Assembly (NCBI GenBank): GCA_024349245.1 | Contig: JALDNG010000080.1 | Span: forward strand, 1,556,001 to 1,620,000 | Direction of reading: 5' to 3' | Length of the DNA stretch: 64,000 bases | From: Neodontobutis hainanensis | Taxonomy: Eukaryota; Chordata; Actinopteri; Gobiiformes; Odontobutidae | Shown here: piece after piece, positions 35,335 through 48,227 of the stretch | Layout: every line of letters begins with the position of its first letter | Position numbering within the stretch: position 1 is the first letter of the stretch | Program-made: the position numbers and the translations under genes | Notes under the pieces: generated by a model | Databases searched by the model: none | Told to the model about the DNA's origin: nothing | The model's input: the letters and a program-made list of their open reading frames with translations, nothing else

Positions 35335-38300
35335 ATGTCCCAGGAGGTGGTTCAGGGTCAGCCAGTGAGTAGGCTTCAGGGGACAGGGGAGTGGAGCACC
35401 GGGCTGTGTGACTGTTACAAAGACATGGGAGACTGTGAGTGTTTTAATCATTCAAACTAACCATTTACTATGTGCCATTGCTCCGTAACCACAGCTAATG
35501 TGTCTGTGCAGGTTGTTTAGCTCTGTGCTGTCTCCCAGTGTTCACCTGTAAAGTGACCCATGCTCTGGGGGCATGTCCCTGTCTACCTCTGCTGGACTGT
35601 ATGGGCTGTGTCCCGCCTGCCTCTCTGGCTATGAGGGCCTCGGTCCGGGAGCGCTACGGCATTCAGGTAACACCACACAATACAAACTGTGTACCACAGG
35701 CCTAACCACATCTATGCCACCAGTCCTGAAAACAGAAAATACACCCTTAATCAGCATTTGTCAGCATTTTCTAATGTTTGTGTTCAAACATGTGACATCA
35801 AACACAAGACTAACATCGTCTGAATGCTGCCTTTAAATGCTGTCTCAATCTCATTTGAAAAAAGAAACACACAAATGTTGCCAGTCTGTAAAAATGTCTG
35901 ATTACAGATTTTCTTAGGAAAAGAATAGTGGGCATGGCCTCCGCTTACTGACCTGGTACAGTTGTATAACAATTTGTGGCAGACAAGTCTCCTTTTGACC
36001 AGCCTTTAGAACACTGTATCTTATAACCTTAACATGAAGAGAAAAAGGACAGAGGATTTTGTCATAGTCTATAAGACATTGTGTGCAGAATGCAGATTTT
36101 AGGTGGCCAACACAGTGCTGACTCAGAGAGGCTATTGACTGTGTTTCATGTCAAGAACTGTCCAAATGACTTCGAGGCTATAGATTTTAAGATTAAATTC
36201 CACACATTGCAATTCCACTCCTCCTACTCTTCCAATATGATTTAATTTTAAGACAGGAACAAACACAGTGAGTAAAAGTCTGGCTGGTATTTTTGAGAGA
36301 AGGGCACTGCTCAGTTGGGCTCAGTAGAAGAGAAAACCATGCAACACAGCAACTGAGAGTCTGTGGGCTGATTGTTGGAAAAAAGTGAGATTCTACTGGA
36401 ACTAAAACAATATACAGTAAGGCTTAACCCATGCCTAATCGGAAACAGAAGTTGCTGATTTCCCTGTATTAAAATATGTTTTTTTTATATATTCATAAAC
36501 CATCACATAAGAATGTTTTCATAGAAAGACACATGAATGTGCTTCTCTTCCTTCAGTGTTCAGTTTGTTCTCTCTGAGCAGCTGTAGCAACAAGAACAGG
36601 AAGAAATGGAACCAAATTGTTTCCTTCCACTGATGTTTTTATTTTGTTCAGGATTTTAAGCAACACACCTGTAGTAATATTGTGCAATAGATATAGAAAT
36701 GAACAATGAGGCTTTGATTTTGTTTTCCATGAACCACTGTATTCCAATAACACTTAGCTGCTGAGGTTTTTATTAATTATACATGCCGCTGAAGAGCAGG
36801 AGAAACACAATAACAACTCTTGAGGGAAATATAGCAGCAAATCACTTACCAATCTAATCTGATGGTCCGCACACTTCCAACGGCCCATGCCAGTGTCGTG
36901 ATAAGCCTAAGCATCGTTCTGGGACATTGGAAGTCGAGGAGAAGGCAGGATCTGGAGCGGTGCCATTCAACAAAGAGGTGGTTGATAAAGCTGTCTTTTT
37001 CCGGAGGTGGAGTGGGCCGTGGATTGCTGTCAATACTGCAGCGCACCAAGATCTGATCAGAAAAATACAACACGAGTCAGGGCATGTAGGCTTGTAAATG
37101 TAATGCAAAGCAAAAGACAATTTCAGATCAGTGCACAAGAGAAAAACATTGTCAGACAGAGCTATTGATCCATTTGAAGGCATGCTTAATTACTAAATTC
37201 ACTAATGTGACCAAGTGACTATTATTAATCTTAACTTCTAGATTTAGCAAACAGTAGCATTTACTTACCAACAAAATAAATACATTATCAAAATGTAGGC
37301 AAAACTGCCAAAAAACAAAGTCTCAAACAATAGGAAAAGAAAAACAGTGGCTTGCTGCCTGCTCATAGAAGGTTTAATGCTAAAACAACAAAAGAATAAC
37401 TCAAAATATATAAACATATCATGCAGTCTATGCAGAGACACCCAGACTTCCCAGACACTTCCTCCAGCTTTTCCGGGAGAATACAAGGGCAGCCGATAGA
37501 CATAGTGCCTCCAGCGTGTCCTAAGTCTTTCCTGGGGTCTCCTCCCAGTGGGACATGTCCGGAACACCTCCCTAGGGAGGCATCCAGAACAGATGCCTGA
37601 GCCACCTCAGCTGACTCCTCTCAATGTGAAGGAGCAGCAGCCCTACTCTGAGCTCCTCCAGAGTGACTGAGCTCCTCACCCTACCTCTAACAGATTGCCC
37701 AGCCACCTTGAGGAGGAAACTCATTTTGGCCACCTGTGTCCTGTGCCTTGCCGCCGAGAAGCTTCTTAACTACCTCAGTGACTTCAGCTTGAGCGATATA
37801 CAAGTCCACCTCTGAGCCCTCGGCCTCTGCTTCCTCAGTGGAAAACATGTCATTAGGATTGAGGAGATCCTCAAAATAGTCCTTACACCGTGCCGAGAGC
37901 ACTGCTTCATCCTCCTAAGGCGCCAGCGGTTTGTCAGTATTTCTTTGAGGCCAGCCAATAGTCCTTCTCCATGGCATCACTTCCTCCTAGACCCGAGTTT
38001 TTGACTCCACAACCACCTGGGCTGCCATCTGCTTTATCTGCCAATACCTATCAGCTGCCTCAAGAGTTTCACGAGACAACCAGACAGCCACTGGAGACCC
38101 TGCAGCCACAGCTACGAGCAGCCTCGTCGACAATGGAGGTGGAGAACATGGTCCACTCAGACTCAATGTCTCCAGCCTCCCTTGGAATCTGGTTGAAGCT
38201 CTGACGGAGGTGGGAGCTAAAGATCTCTCTGACAGGGGACTTTGCCAAACATTCCCAACAGACCCTCACAGTACGTTTGGGCCTGCCAAGTCTGTCCAGC

Positions 38301-41300
38301 TTCCTCCCCCGCAAACTGGTCAGACTCCGTGGGGTAAGACCCAGCCACCAGGCACCTGGGTGGGTCCCCAGTTGCGTCATAAGTGGTGAAGTCACAGTTC
38401 TTGATTTTTTAGTGTCCATTCATTTAGTTATATTATTTAAATAAAATAACTTAATCCAGTAACAAGACAATAACTATTTCCCCAAAGCTGGAGGCCTGCA
38501 GGCTGGGACCTGAGTGAATGTGGAGTAATTATTAATTTGTTCTACTCTTCTGTCAACTATTTTGAGTAGTTTTTGATATTTATCTTACTTTATTCTTAGT
38601 TCAATCTACACACCAGGGTTTTAAGCTCTTGTGGCGTGGCTGCTTTCTGCTTACACTAGTGAAGAGTAGAAAGGCCCAGATTTCCCACTCACTGCTTTTT
38701 CAAAGTTGATTTTATGATATTTAATATCTTCTACAAGAGTGATCTGGTTGATGTTGTCTTTTTGTTCATGACCCACAGCTAATGACAATAGGTAAAAGTA
38801 GAAATGTAGAAACCTCACCACCTTTATCACAGCAGAGCAATACATTGCTTTGGAAGCAGTAGCAATCTGTCGGTCAATCTCTCTTTCCATCCTTCAAACA
38901 CCATTTTCTGACTGAAAACCATGGTCTCGAAGCTGATTCTTATGTCATTAGTTTTTAATTAAAAAGAAAGGGTTAGTTGCATCTGACGTAACTAAAAAAG
39001 ATTCAGATTGTCAACAGCAATGTTAGTAGTGTTCCACTACTTTCTGAGTTAAAGGCATGTGAACAATCAGGTCAGAAAAGTGTTGTTACCATGGCAACAG
39101 TGAAGCAGAGAAAATGGTGTTAACATATTTATGCTGTCCCACCAAATATGTTATAGGCACATAAGACGTATTGTATTTACATGACAACTTGACAATTAAG
39201 AATTTGAATTTTCATTAATGCCATCATTGCTGAAATGCAGATACTCCACTGGTTAGTTTTGGATGGCCCCGTATTAATACAGTGATAATGCATTCAATTG
39301 GAGTGAAATATGGATTTAGCAGTAGCAAGTTTTATGACACATTTCTATGTCCAATGCCAGAGTTATGATTATAACTCAGTTTTGACAATTTGTTTTGTAC
39401 AGCAGTGTTAGAGGTCACACTGTTCAATAAACATAAAACATTTATAATAATGTTAAATAGTAAATATCTGCAAAAGCTGAAATAGAAAATCATTCTAATT
39501 ATTCTGAATTTACAGATATCATATATCAATCATAACCGTAATATCAAAAAAATTGTAGTAATAATAGTAGTAATAAACTACAGTCTTCCTGGCTAATAAG
39601 CTTATGAAGAGCACTTGAAGAGCTATCAGGATCGTTTGAATGAGCAAACACTGCTAAATGGCCTAGTAATATAATAAAGTAATATTACACTTTGCTGAAG
39701 GACAAAACATGAAATAAAAATAAAATCATTTTACAAAGTATGCTAAGTAAATGTTGTTAAAGAATGTTTTTTACCATTAGCCGATGGAGCAAGAATGCTA
39801 ACAAGCTATTTTTGCAAAACCCTCTAGTCATAGCTTACATGCGTGTTACCTGTGCATTTAAATAATGTCTGTAATAGAAACCCACATTTTAATTTAAGGT
39901 ATTTATCAGGACTTTAGCGATGTGCGCTAATCTGGTCACACAGATCTCAGTGTAACAATCTTTAATGAGGAAGCACAGGTGCTAAAACCATATATAACTG
40001 ACTTCTTCATGTGTTGCTATTTGTTGTTTGGACAAGTCGAGCATAATGTAGTTCTGCATGTCCAGTAACTTGTAGCTTGTAGCCTTTGGCCACTGTTGCC
40101 TAAATGCTTGTATAAATAGCACAGTTGAATATTGAGCCAGACTAATGTTTTATACCCACCCTGGACACATAGTCAGAAGCCTACACTGTTCTCGCTTTAA
40201 ATAATTGTCACTTTCTATTAACACCAGAAGCAGAAATAATGGGCCCATTGCTCTTGTTTCCCAATGTGGAAAGAAATAGACAATACATTTTTTAATTTGT
40301 GGTGTGTTACCACGGCAACACAGTTATAAACAGGGCATGTGTTTTGCAAATTTTCATTCATCTATGTCAAAACTTATGGTATCCTTGCAGGCCACATTTT
40401 GTTTTCACATGGATGTTATCGCACCATTTCGTAATTTTGTCACAGATGTTTTCAGTGGCAGGAAGTGAAGTGAACAAATAACATAAAGTTTGCACCAAAT
40501 CAGACAAAGTATGGGCATTTCATGGTGAACACCCACAACAGAAACCATGTTCACAGCTATACTATGAGAAAACCTTTGAGAACTTTTGATGGCACACTTT
40601 TAGAAAATGATAAGCCAATTTTTTTGGGGCGTTGTCAAACACGAAAAGAATCAACATATCATAAAACTATAGCTGCAAAGAAAAAAATAAAACTGTAAAA
40701 AGTACAATCTGCCTCAATTTGTGAGGTTTGCAGTGATAATTTTAGTTGTTAATGTCACCCTCCCACATTAATTCACAGAGGCCAAGTGAAGAGAAAGGAG
40801 CTGTTTTCTTCTCTGCTTTGTGTATGACTATAATATTATCTTTGTGAATATTACAATTATATGTATATTTACTAAGTGGCATTGCAGCATGTCTCAGCAA
40901 GAAGGTCCAGGGTTCGACTCCCATGTTGGGCGGGGCTTTTATGTGTGGAGTTGGCATGTTCTCCCCAACCCTGGGTAGGTTTCCTCTGGGTATTCTGGGT
41001 TCTCCCACCAAAATCAAAACATGCTGGGCGCCTCATGGTGTGGCTGCCAACAAGGAATTTTCCCACAGGAACAATAAAGGAATAATAATAAATAAGTGCT
41101 GACTTGTTATAAACAAGTGAAATATCACCTAGTATACAATCTTCAGACTTTTGATACATCCTAAGCCATCCAACAACATTTTGGTGTTATTGATTGTAAA
41201 AGCTGTTGCTAAGAGAATTGAAATTTGAAAAGGGGTTGCAGTACTGTATAAAAAACATACAACACATAAATCAAACAATATATCCAAGTAAATAAGTTGT

Positions 41301-42334
41301 CAAGTCCAAGACAAAATTTTGTAAATATGTTTTTAAATAGTATATAAATTTCCAAAATAAATAAGGGTGTACTTTTTTAAATTACTATTTTAAGTAAAAA
41401 TTAGATTTTTTTTTTTTTTTTTACTAACTTATTAATTCATGTTTAAAAGTAAAATGTCTACACTCTATGAATGGGATATTTACATGGTCCTAATAATTCT
41501 CCATGTGTAATCCATGTATTGACAAATTAAGACTGTATCTCCATAATTACATATGGATGCATGAGGTGTTTGTGCATATAAATGATCTTCATTTGACCCA
41601 CATAAGCTAATTAAGTACAAACATTTAGTCACTCATGGAACCTTTCCTTGAACACAATACAATATATGGGTCTGTTTTTCTAGGCTAATTGTCTTAATTG
41701 CCATAATCAACAAGATTAATGAGAAGGTAGGGCAAAGCCAGATATATTTTCTTTAATTGTGCTGGTAATGTTCTTACTTTAATTCATAGCACAGCTTTCC
41801 CTGTAATTTTCCTGCAATATTACCGGATCTTGATCTGGAAAAAATGGGACTTTGCACAAATGACACTGTTCTGATAAAATGTAGGAACATAGCTGGGTTA
41901 GACTGCATATGTTAAAGGGGTTCAAGTTAACATTAAACCAGTTTAAAACAAGCCTTAAAGTTTTAAAGTTGTATTTATGTTCCATAAGTATTACTGAAGC
42001 TTTATAAGAAATGCAGTAGAGGTGCATGAGAATAAAACTGTTGTATTGTGTTGCATATCACACCGAAAAGGTTTGTGCACCTAAATGCAAATGCTGACCT
42101 TCTGTCCCAGCCTCCCACTGCACACGCTGTACATGCTGTGAATGTTTGTTGCAGGGCAGTGTGTGGAGCGATTGCCTGTACGGATGCTGCTGCTACCCCC
42201 TCTCCTGGCTGCAGATCTCCAGAGAGCTGAAGAGAAGAGCAGCAGCCCACGCCTCCTCCTCCTCTTCTTCTTCTTCCTCATCCTCGGTCAGATACAGCGC
42301 GCTCATGTCCCTGCAGGGGGCGCACTTGGTCTAG
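35335..42334 (+). CDS. PLAC8/cornifelin-family protein (three coding exons)
   Basis: Coding exons 35335-35434, 35512-35666 and 42155-42334, all GT-AG, join in frame to 144 residues. The PLAC8 (onzin/cornifelin) family consists of small Cys-rich proteins of varied roles (cornified envelope, cell growth, ion transport), and no single role can be assigned. Family landmarks: WSTGLCDCYKDMGDC near residue 20, a Cys-rich middle (CLALCCLPVFTCKV, GACPCLPLLDCMGC), MRASVRERYGIQGS at the exon 2/3 join, and a C-terminal CLYGCCCYPLSWLQISRELK block, all in the order of cornifelin. The last exon adds an unusual tail with 11 consecutive serines and ends GAHLV. The start is the first ATG. An acceptor-like CTCAG three bases before it suggests an upstream non-coding exon. 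The 6.5-kb second intron holds transposons. Which vertebrate PLAC8 subfamily it belongs to is undecided. Confidence 0.85.
36850..37052 (-). other. Possible orphan exon on the minus strand
   Basis: On the minus strand a pyrimidine-rich acceptor (TTTTTCTGATCAG) precedes, and a strong donor (GTAAGT after ATTG) follows, a 203-nt stretch open in the frame starting ILVRCSIDSNPRPTPPP and running through FVEWHRSRSCLLLDFQCP. Other frames are open too, including one on the plus strand, so coding is not proven. I do not recognise the product. It lies opposite the PLAC8-like gene inside its intron. Confidence 0.3.
37425..38420 (-). mobile_element. Non-LTR retrotransposon fragment in the PLAC8-like intron
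   Basis: Same family as 28.7 and 63.3 kb, reversed. From 38420 downward it shows the region before RT, then EDLLNPNDMFSTEEAEAEGS and VTEVVKKLLGGKA, then a jump to the C-terminal end (CPTGRRPQERLRTRWRHYV). The catalytic RT part is deleted and frames are broken. Confidence 0.8.
40870..41095 (+). repeat. V-SINE-like repeat
   Basis: CAGCAAGAAGGTCCAGGGTT and TTCGACTCCC form a tRNA-like B-box region, followed by TGTGGAGTTGGCATGTTCTC and GGTTTCCTCTGGGTATTCTG, the V-SINE body, and a tail with AATAAAGGAATAATAATAAA. Confidence 0.75.
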
Positions 42335-44006
42335 ACACGCTAGGACAGGAGGACTGTGTGATTTAAAATCTGCACGTTCTCCAGAGTCCAGGAGATGTAA
42401 TCAGACTTCCTGTGGCCCATTGACACTCCCAGTGCTGCCTCCAAAACTGGGCCTGGAGCACAGTGGGTCCTGCAGAGAAAAGAACAGTTTGTACTGAAAT
42501 TATTATGTGACACACAAATCAAAGAAATGGGGCAAGTGCCACTTGGTTTAATTGTGTAGATTTTGTATATTAAGTAATGCCTTGTTAACATACTGTGTGT
42601 CAATGAATATTCACAGAGCCTATATATTTGTTGTTATACAAATAGTCTGTAAATGTATATAATATGTGGAAGAAAGTGTAGTATTGTTGAAAGGTAACAT
42701 TAAAGCATCAAAGTAAGTAAATTAATTTAAAATTTATGTTCAAGCTTTTTTTCCTTGCCTATATGCTTTGTCGGTCAGTTGGATGCATGAATAAATTTCA
42801 CTACAGGGGACAAATGTAGGAATTATATGTCGGCTCTGAGCCCTAGTCTTCACTTAATTACTTAATATTTTGGTGAAGAAAGTTTTACTGTAAATTTTGT
42901 GTAAGCACAATAGATATATTTAATGAACATGGACACAACAATCACAAAAAACTGACTTCCAAACTCAAACAAAAGTGTTTGTATTTGACTGATATTTTTT
43001 CTCCACTGTATCTAACAATGGTCTTAGTCTTGACTTGGTCTCACCCTGTTATATGATCAAAATCCTGATTTGGGTCCTTCTTCTTAAGCTTAGTCATTTT
43101 TTGGTCTTGACTTATTCTTGGTCTTTCTTGGACAGCAAAAACAACAGTAACAGTAGAAATTGCAGAAACCTACAGTATGTTGGCCTATCATCAAGCCACT
43201 TCCATAAACTTCCAGCAACTAGTTTTTCCTCTCATTCTCCTGTTTTGAATTAAAATATGCAGGATCTTTTTCCAGTCCCGTCCATAATGGTTTATTCAGT
43301 TTTCCATTTCAAACCAGTGCTTTTCCGTTTATCATACTGTGGCATGTTTTTGACTGCTAACATCATGCTGTCTTTCTCAGAGGAGTCAGGTGAGATTACA
43401 GCAACGTGTCTCGTCAGCAACAGGTTTATTCAGGCTGTTGTCCGACATCCCAAGTGTAAGAGAGCATCTTTAACCCTTCATCAAGGTTTTCTGTCTTATG
43501 ACTTGCGTTTTGATTGCCTCCTAAATTCAAAAACAGTCTTTGTTGTCCTCTGTTCCTATGAGTTTGGCTTTTGCCCAGTCCATTATATGTTTTTCCCTTT
43601 CGCTGTGGTTGGAAACTGCCAAGTGACCCATTCCTCTTGAATTGGGGGCCACAGATTTGGAGTATTGTCTCAAGAATGACCTTTAAAATAAACTAAAGCT
43701 TCACACTGGGCCTGACTTGCTCCTTACACCTGATCGTATCGGTGCAAAGTATGTATCAGACTGAAACACAAATGTTGATCATACTGACAAGTTCTCTGTT
43801 TCCACCCATTTAAAATCCCTTAATCCTAAAATTTACAGTATGAGCAAAAACATTGCCAAATATTCTTGTTTGTTGTATACTGTTTGTTTTTGTGCATCCA
43901 TGTTTCTGTAAACTGTACACTTTCTAATCCAGAGCTGTCATAAACAAAGCCAAGGTCGTGAGTTGAAATTCAACAATAATCCAAACTAGATTATTTTCCC
44001 TCGACA
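42335..44006 (+). other. 3' UTR of the PLAC8-like gene, then intergenic DNA
   Basis: ATTAAA at 42699-42704 and AATAAA near 42790 are candidate poly(A) signals. Beyond them no exon is recognised. Confidence 0.4.
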
Positions 44007-44067
44007 GTCTGCTCTGGACCGTGTCCCACCAGAAACCGACGGCGGGAGTTCACTGTGGCTTTTCTGG
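44007..44067 (+). other. Possible isolated small exon
   Basis: TCCCTCGACAG precedes and GTGAGTATT follows a 61-nt stretch open in several frames. The splice sites are good but no partner exon or family could be found. Confidence 0.2.
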
Positions 44068-46070
44068 TGAGTATTTTTGGACATGTGAGTGGGCATTCGT
44101 GTGCACTGCGTCCTCCAAATCTAAACAACAGCACTGCCAGTGTTTCAGCCACACTCAAGTTGAACTTTTCCTTGGGGGGGAAGGGGTTAACTTAGCATTG
44201 CCCTTTTGTTTTACTTGTGTTTCTTACACCATGTTCAAGTTGAAAAGTTCCCTGTGTACTCTGGGCGTCCATTGTGCGGCTTGTGGAGTATAGCTTCAAT
44301 GGGTGCCACCCACCTCGACATCAGGACGGTCACCGCAGATGGAGGGAAACAGGAAGCAGCATCAGGACTCTCTGCTCATTGTTGAGAGATCTTTTGTTGT
44401 TCTTCAGCTGTTTCCAGGGACAGAGTAAATAGCAGCGTTTAACCAAAGGTATTTGCCTCCCTGGCTGCTACGAATGCATCGCCATGAGAAACATATTACC
44501 AGTGGTTACCAGTGTTTTCTTCTGGAAAGTCTCTCCCTCACTTTGTGTTTTCTTCTTCTTGCAGGCATTTTCTGGGACATGCAAAATGTGCAAAGCATTA
44601 GACACAGTGCAGGGAAAATCAGTAAAGAAGCTATTGTTATGCATAAAATGATTCCAGTAAAATCACGAGGATGTTGTATTGGCAAACTTTAAGTTTGAAT
44701 GTTTATCGGTCAGCTGTTTTCTACGTCAATTTTTATGAACAGACTAGACCTCGGACCCCATCCTTAGATATAGTGCTCTTAAAAGAGTAAAAGACAAATG
44801 GAGGTAGGCCAGAAGTATAGCTTTTTTAACACTAAATACTGAGGCTGCAGCAGTTGCTTACATTTAACGGACTTGCTTTTTTATGTCTGCTCGTGCATAA
44901 CAAAGTAGACTTTGGTTTTTAATTCATAAAACCTGCTCCAACTCAGGTGACCCATGCAGCTTAAGTTACCACAGTGAACTACGATAGGAAGTTTTGTGAT
45001 ACCGAAAACCCAGGTTTAACCCTGAACTTCCCTCTAACCTCCTAATCCAGCTTCGTAGTACAGACCCGAGACCAAAACTTTGTATAGAACAGAAAAAGAA
45101 AAAGGGTGGCTGGCGAGGCTATATTTAGTGTTTACATTGGATTCTCATTTTTGTCCAGGCAATAGACATTTTTTGGCTTGTTATGTACTCATTTTGCTGT
45201 GCTGTACTGACCTGTGTTGTACAATGGGAACATGCCATGTAACTTAACATTTAGTAATGCCTGCTCCATCCTTCTGTTCTGTCGTGCACTCTCAGGTCAC
45301 AACAGCAGATTAGTTGCAGCTAGCAATCCCCAAAACAAGGTACAAACTCTGTTGGGTCAGTCATGGCCCTAAAACTCTGCAAAAGTTCACTTTACAGATT
45401 AAACAAAAGCTAATTATTTGGCCTTTTTGTGGATAACTATAGAAGAGCAGTGTATTTAAAATCTCTTACCAGAATCATTTCCTAAACCAATCCAAAACAG
45501 ACCCTAACAGCAGCATTGTCACAGTTTATTGTAATGCTGTCTGTGATGTTTGTTCTCCACAAACAGATGTTATACTGGGAGGCATTGGGCCACTGTGTCA
45601 AAAAGACATTTGTTATAAGGTTTTTTTTAGGCTTGTATTTCATGTGCCCTCAGATTTGCCACCAAGAAATAAACAAAGGACTCCCACTCTTGTTGTTCTT
45701 AAGTCACTTTTTGCTGCCAACTCGACCAGATGACTTTCATTTTAGTTAGTTTTGGCCAAAATTGTTATCCCTCTTTTATAAGTCTCTTGTGATTAAACCA
45801 CATTACTGAGGAAATCCAGCACTTTGCACAGCTTTTGAGAACAACTACCAGATTTGGACTTTTTCACTTAACTATGGCCTTTGTAGGACTTTAGACAGAG
45901 TGTGATGTACAAATACCCTTCAATTAGGGTAAAATTATGAGGAAAACATTACATTTTACTTTACATACTCTAAAGTGTTACCCAACTATGAAGGCAAATG
46001 CAGTTTGGCACAATGTCAGTCACTTTCAGGTGCAGCCTTTGTCATTTTTTATTGCCAGGCCTGTGAGTAC
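44068..46070. other. No gene recognised
   Basis: Intergenic DNA. Open frames here are short and lack features. Confidence 0.4.
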
Positions 46071-46074
46071 AGTA

Positions 46075-46560
46075 GAAGACAGTACAAGACAAGACAAGAC
46101 ATTTATTTTTGTATAGCCCAATATCACAACAACAGCCACCTCAAAGGGCTTAACAGACTGCACTAGACAACATCCCCTGTCCTTAGACCCTCCATCAGGG
46201 TGAGGAAAAACTCCAAAAAAAACACAGCCGGGAAAAAAGAGAAACCTCAGGGACCTCAGTAGAAGCTGTGTCTCAGTCGATGTAAATCCCACCACATCAC
46301 TTTCCACCAGAAGTGGGTCATAATGAGGAACATAAAGGAATGTCCCAGTTATGTAAGGCGAGAGAAAAGTTGAGCGATCTGGAGATACACTGATTGACAC
46401 TGACAGGGAGCGAACAATGGGACGGTATAGACAGGATACACTCAGAGGAAAAGAGAAGTGGGACACTGATCTGGGGAGGGTTTCTTAAAGACACACTGTT
46501 GATCATCAAACAGCCATAAGGAAAAAAGTCATCAAGAGCATTTTGAACAGCTGAATACAA
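46075..46560 (-). mobile_element. L2-type LINE 3' region, reversed
   Basis: Starts with the 5-mer run ACAAGACAAGACAAGAC, then TATAGCCCAATATCACAACA, the reverse complement of the tail that ends the L2 copy near 61.9 kb (TGTGATATTGGGCT). The sequence out to about 46560 looks like the LINE 3' UTR. The right boundary is approximate. Confidence 0.6.
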
Positions 46561-46924
46561 GCCAGACAATTAATCCCATTGGTCCTTATCATTGTTATTA
46601 CTTAACAAAAAAAAAGTCCCTTTATCCATTATAACACCTTTGATGAGTCTTAAACTACATTTTGAATGTGCGACTATAGGAAAATAATTAATTTTGGAAA
46701 AAATGCAGTGCCATTCAACAGAGTCACCCCATCTGTAGCAGGGATGGTTTCTCTAATTATTGGGTCGGGGCCAGTTTAGTTTCCATCAGTGACCTTCACA
46801 GTGTTACCCTTCTCCGCTCTGCTCCTTCTCAATGCTTTTTCATCAAGACGTTATCAAATAGACACTTTTACAGCTGTTCAAATGCTACCATAGATTTCTT
46901 GTATTTTTTGTAAAAAGGTGATAG

Positions 46925-48018
46925 GTGATAGCTATAAAAATCCTAAAAAACAACCAGAATCGTAGAGGTATCTTAGAACGAGAGGTATCTGTTCTCCAGG
47001 AACTGAGTGTGATAGATCCTGACAAAACCAACATTGTCAGGTTCATTGACTTTTTCAATTGCAACAGTTACAAGTGCATGGCGTTTGAAATGCTCGACCG
47101 CAGCCTGTTCGACCTGATGAAACAGCGGAGTTCCACGTTTGAGCTGAGTGAAATCCGGCCCATCACACAACAGCTTCTGGTGGCGTTTGAGGCCCTTAAG
47201 AGCTTGGGCATCCTACATACCGACCTTAAGCCGGACAACATCATGCTTACTAATCATAAGGACCAGCCTCTAAAAGTCAAACTGATTGACTTTGGTATGG
47301 CGGGACACCGCTCTAAACTTCGCCTTGGCATGAAAATGCAGCCCATTGGTTTCCGGGCTCCAGAGGTCCTGCTGGGCCTCCCACTGTCCGAGGCTATGGA
47401 CATGTGGGCTTTGGGCTGCTGCTTAGGAATGTGGTACTTAGCCACAGATCTGCCACGTTTCCAGAGTACACAGACAGAATGGCTTTTTTGAGCCTTCTCA
47501 AACACTTGCTCCATCTTGATCCAGAAAATAGGATCACACCAAGCGAAGCGCTCCGGCATGCCTTCATCACCATGGAGCATCTGGTCGAGAAAAAAACAGA
47601 TTATGCACAGCAGGCACGTGACATAATGACCTTCACATTTAGGGACTTAACACCTGACAATCAGACTGAAGTCAAACAACCTAGGGACGCGCGGGAATCC
47701 ACCATTCAACAGGAACGTGTCCCTTGTCTTACTGGGATGACTGAAGCTGACTCTCGTGACAACATCAATCAAAGTAGGGAAGTGGAAGAGAGAGCCGCTC
47801 ATCAATCCCATCAGCCCACAGCTGACACCTCTGGTGCTTTAAATACGGCTGGCTCAAGTGAGCACAACATCCAAAGCACAGTTAACCCGAGTCCAAGTTA
47901 CAAAAGTTACATCACAATTGCAGCCACGATAGTGAAGACCTTGCTGTACGCTGCATTTTTGGGCTGTTTTGTTCTTGTTGCAACTATTTTTTTGCTTTTT
48001 GTCTTATCAATACATTGA
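46925..48018 (+). pseudogene. HIPK-like protein kinase, 5'-truncated and frame-broken, with C-terminal membrane tail
   Basis: Homeodomain-interacting protein kinases are dual-specificity CMGC kinases. The first frame (46925-47491) starts at the VAIK-type lysine (IAIKIL) without an ATG or glycine loop, with a stop codon just before it. It holds the catalytic loop HTDLKPDN, DFG (as IDFGMA) and RAPEVLLGLPLSEAMDMWALGC, close to HIPKs. The activation-loop tyrosine of the YYRAPE motif is replaced (IGFRAPE). After YLATDLPRF the frame breaks and jumps to LLKHLLHLDPENRITPSEAL in another frame (open to 48018), so roughly 90 or more C-lobe residues are missing. The second frame adds a polar linker and a final hydrophobic segment (ending VATIFLLFVLSIH) long enough to span a membrane. 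No intron is seen. AATAAA follows at 48222. It may be a pseudogene, or an upstream exon was missed. Confidence 0.75.
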
Positions 48019-48221
48019 TCACAGAGCCAGATTCACCTAATCATGACCCGCACACTGCCTCCAGGACCACTCCAGCCGCAACACGACGCCCCTCAAGATT
48101 CTCATCTAATGGGCGCTAAAGCCCGTCCACAGGATGATCCACACACTGGTCCTGTGTGATCACCTCAACAAACATTTGGACCATCAACCTCTCTTACACT
48201 CTGATGAGGTTTACACAATAT

Positions 48222-48227
48222 AATAAA
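48222..48227 (+). terminator. Poly(A) signal after the HIPK-like sequence
   Basis: AATAAA about 200 bp beyond the last stop codon. No poly(A) tract follows in the genome, which argues against a recent processed copy. Confidence 0.45.

Larger units (their letters stand above)
35667..42154 (+). other. Intron 2 of the PLAC8-like gene
   Basis: A 6.5-kb intron containing a minus-strand LINE fragment, a SINE and a possible orphan minus-strand exon, listed separately. The stretches 35.7-36.8, 38.4-40.9 and 41.1-42.1 kb show nothing else. Confidence 0.75.
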
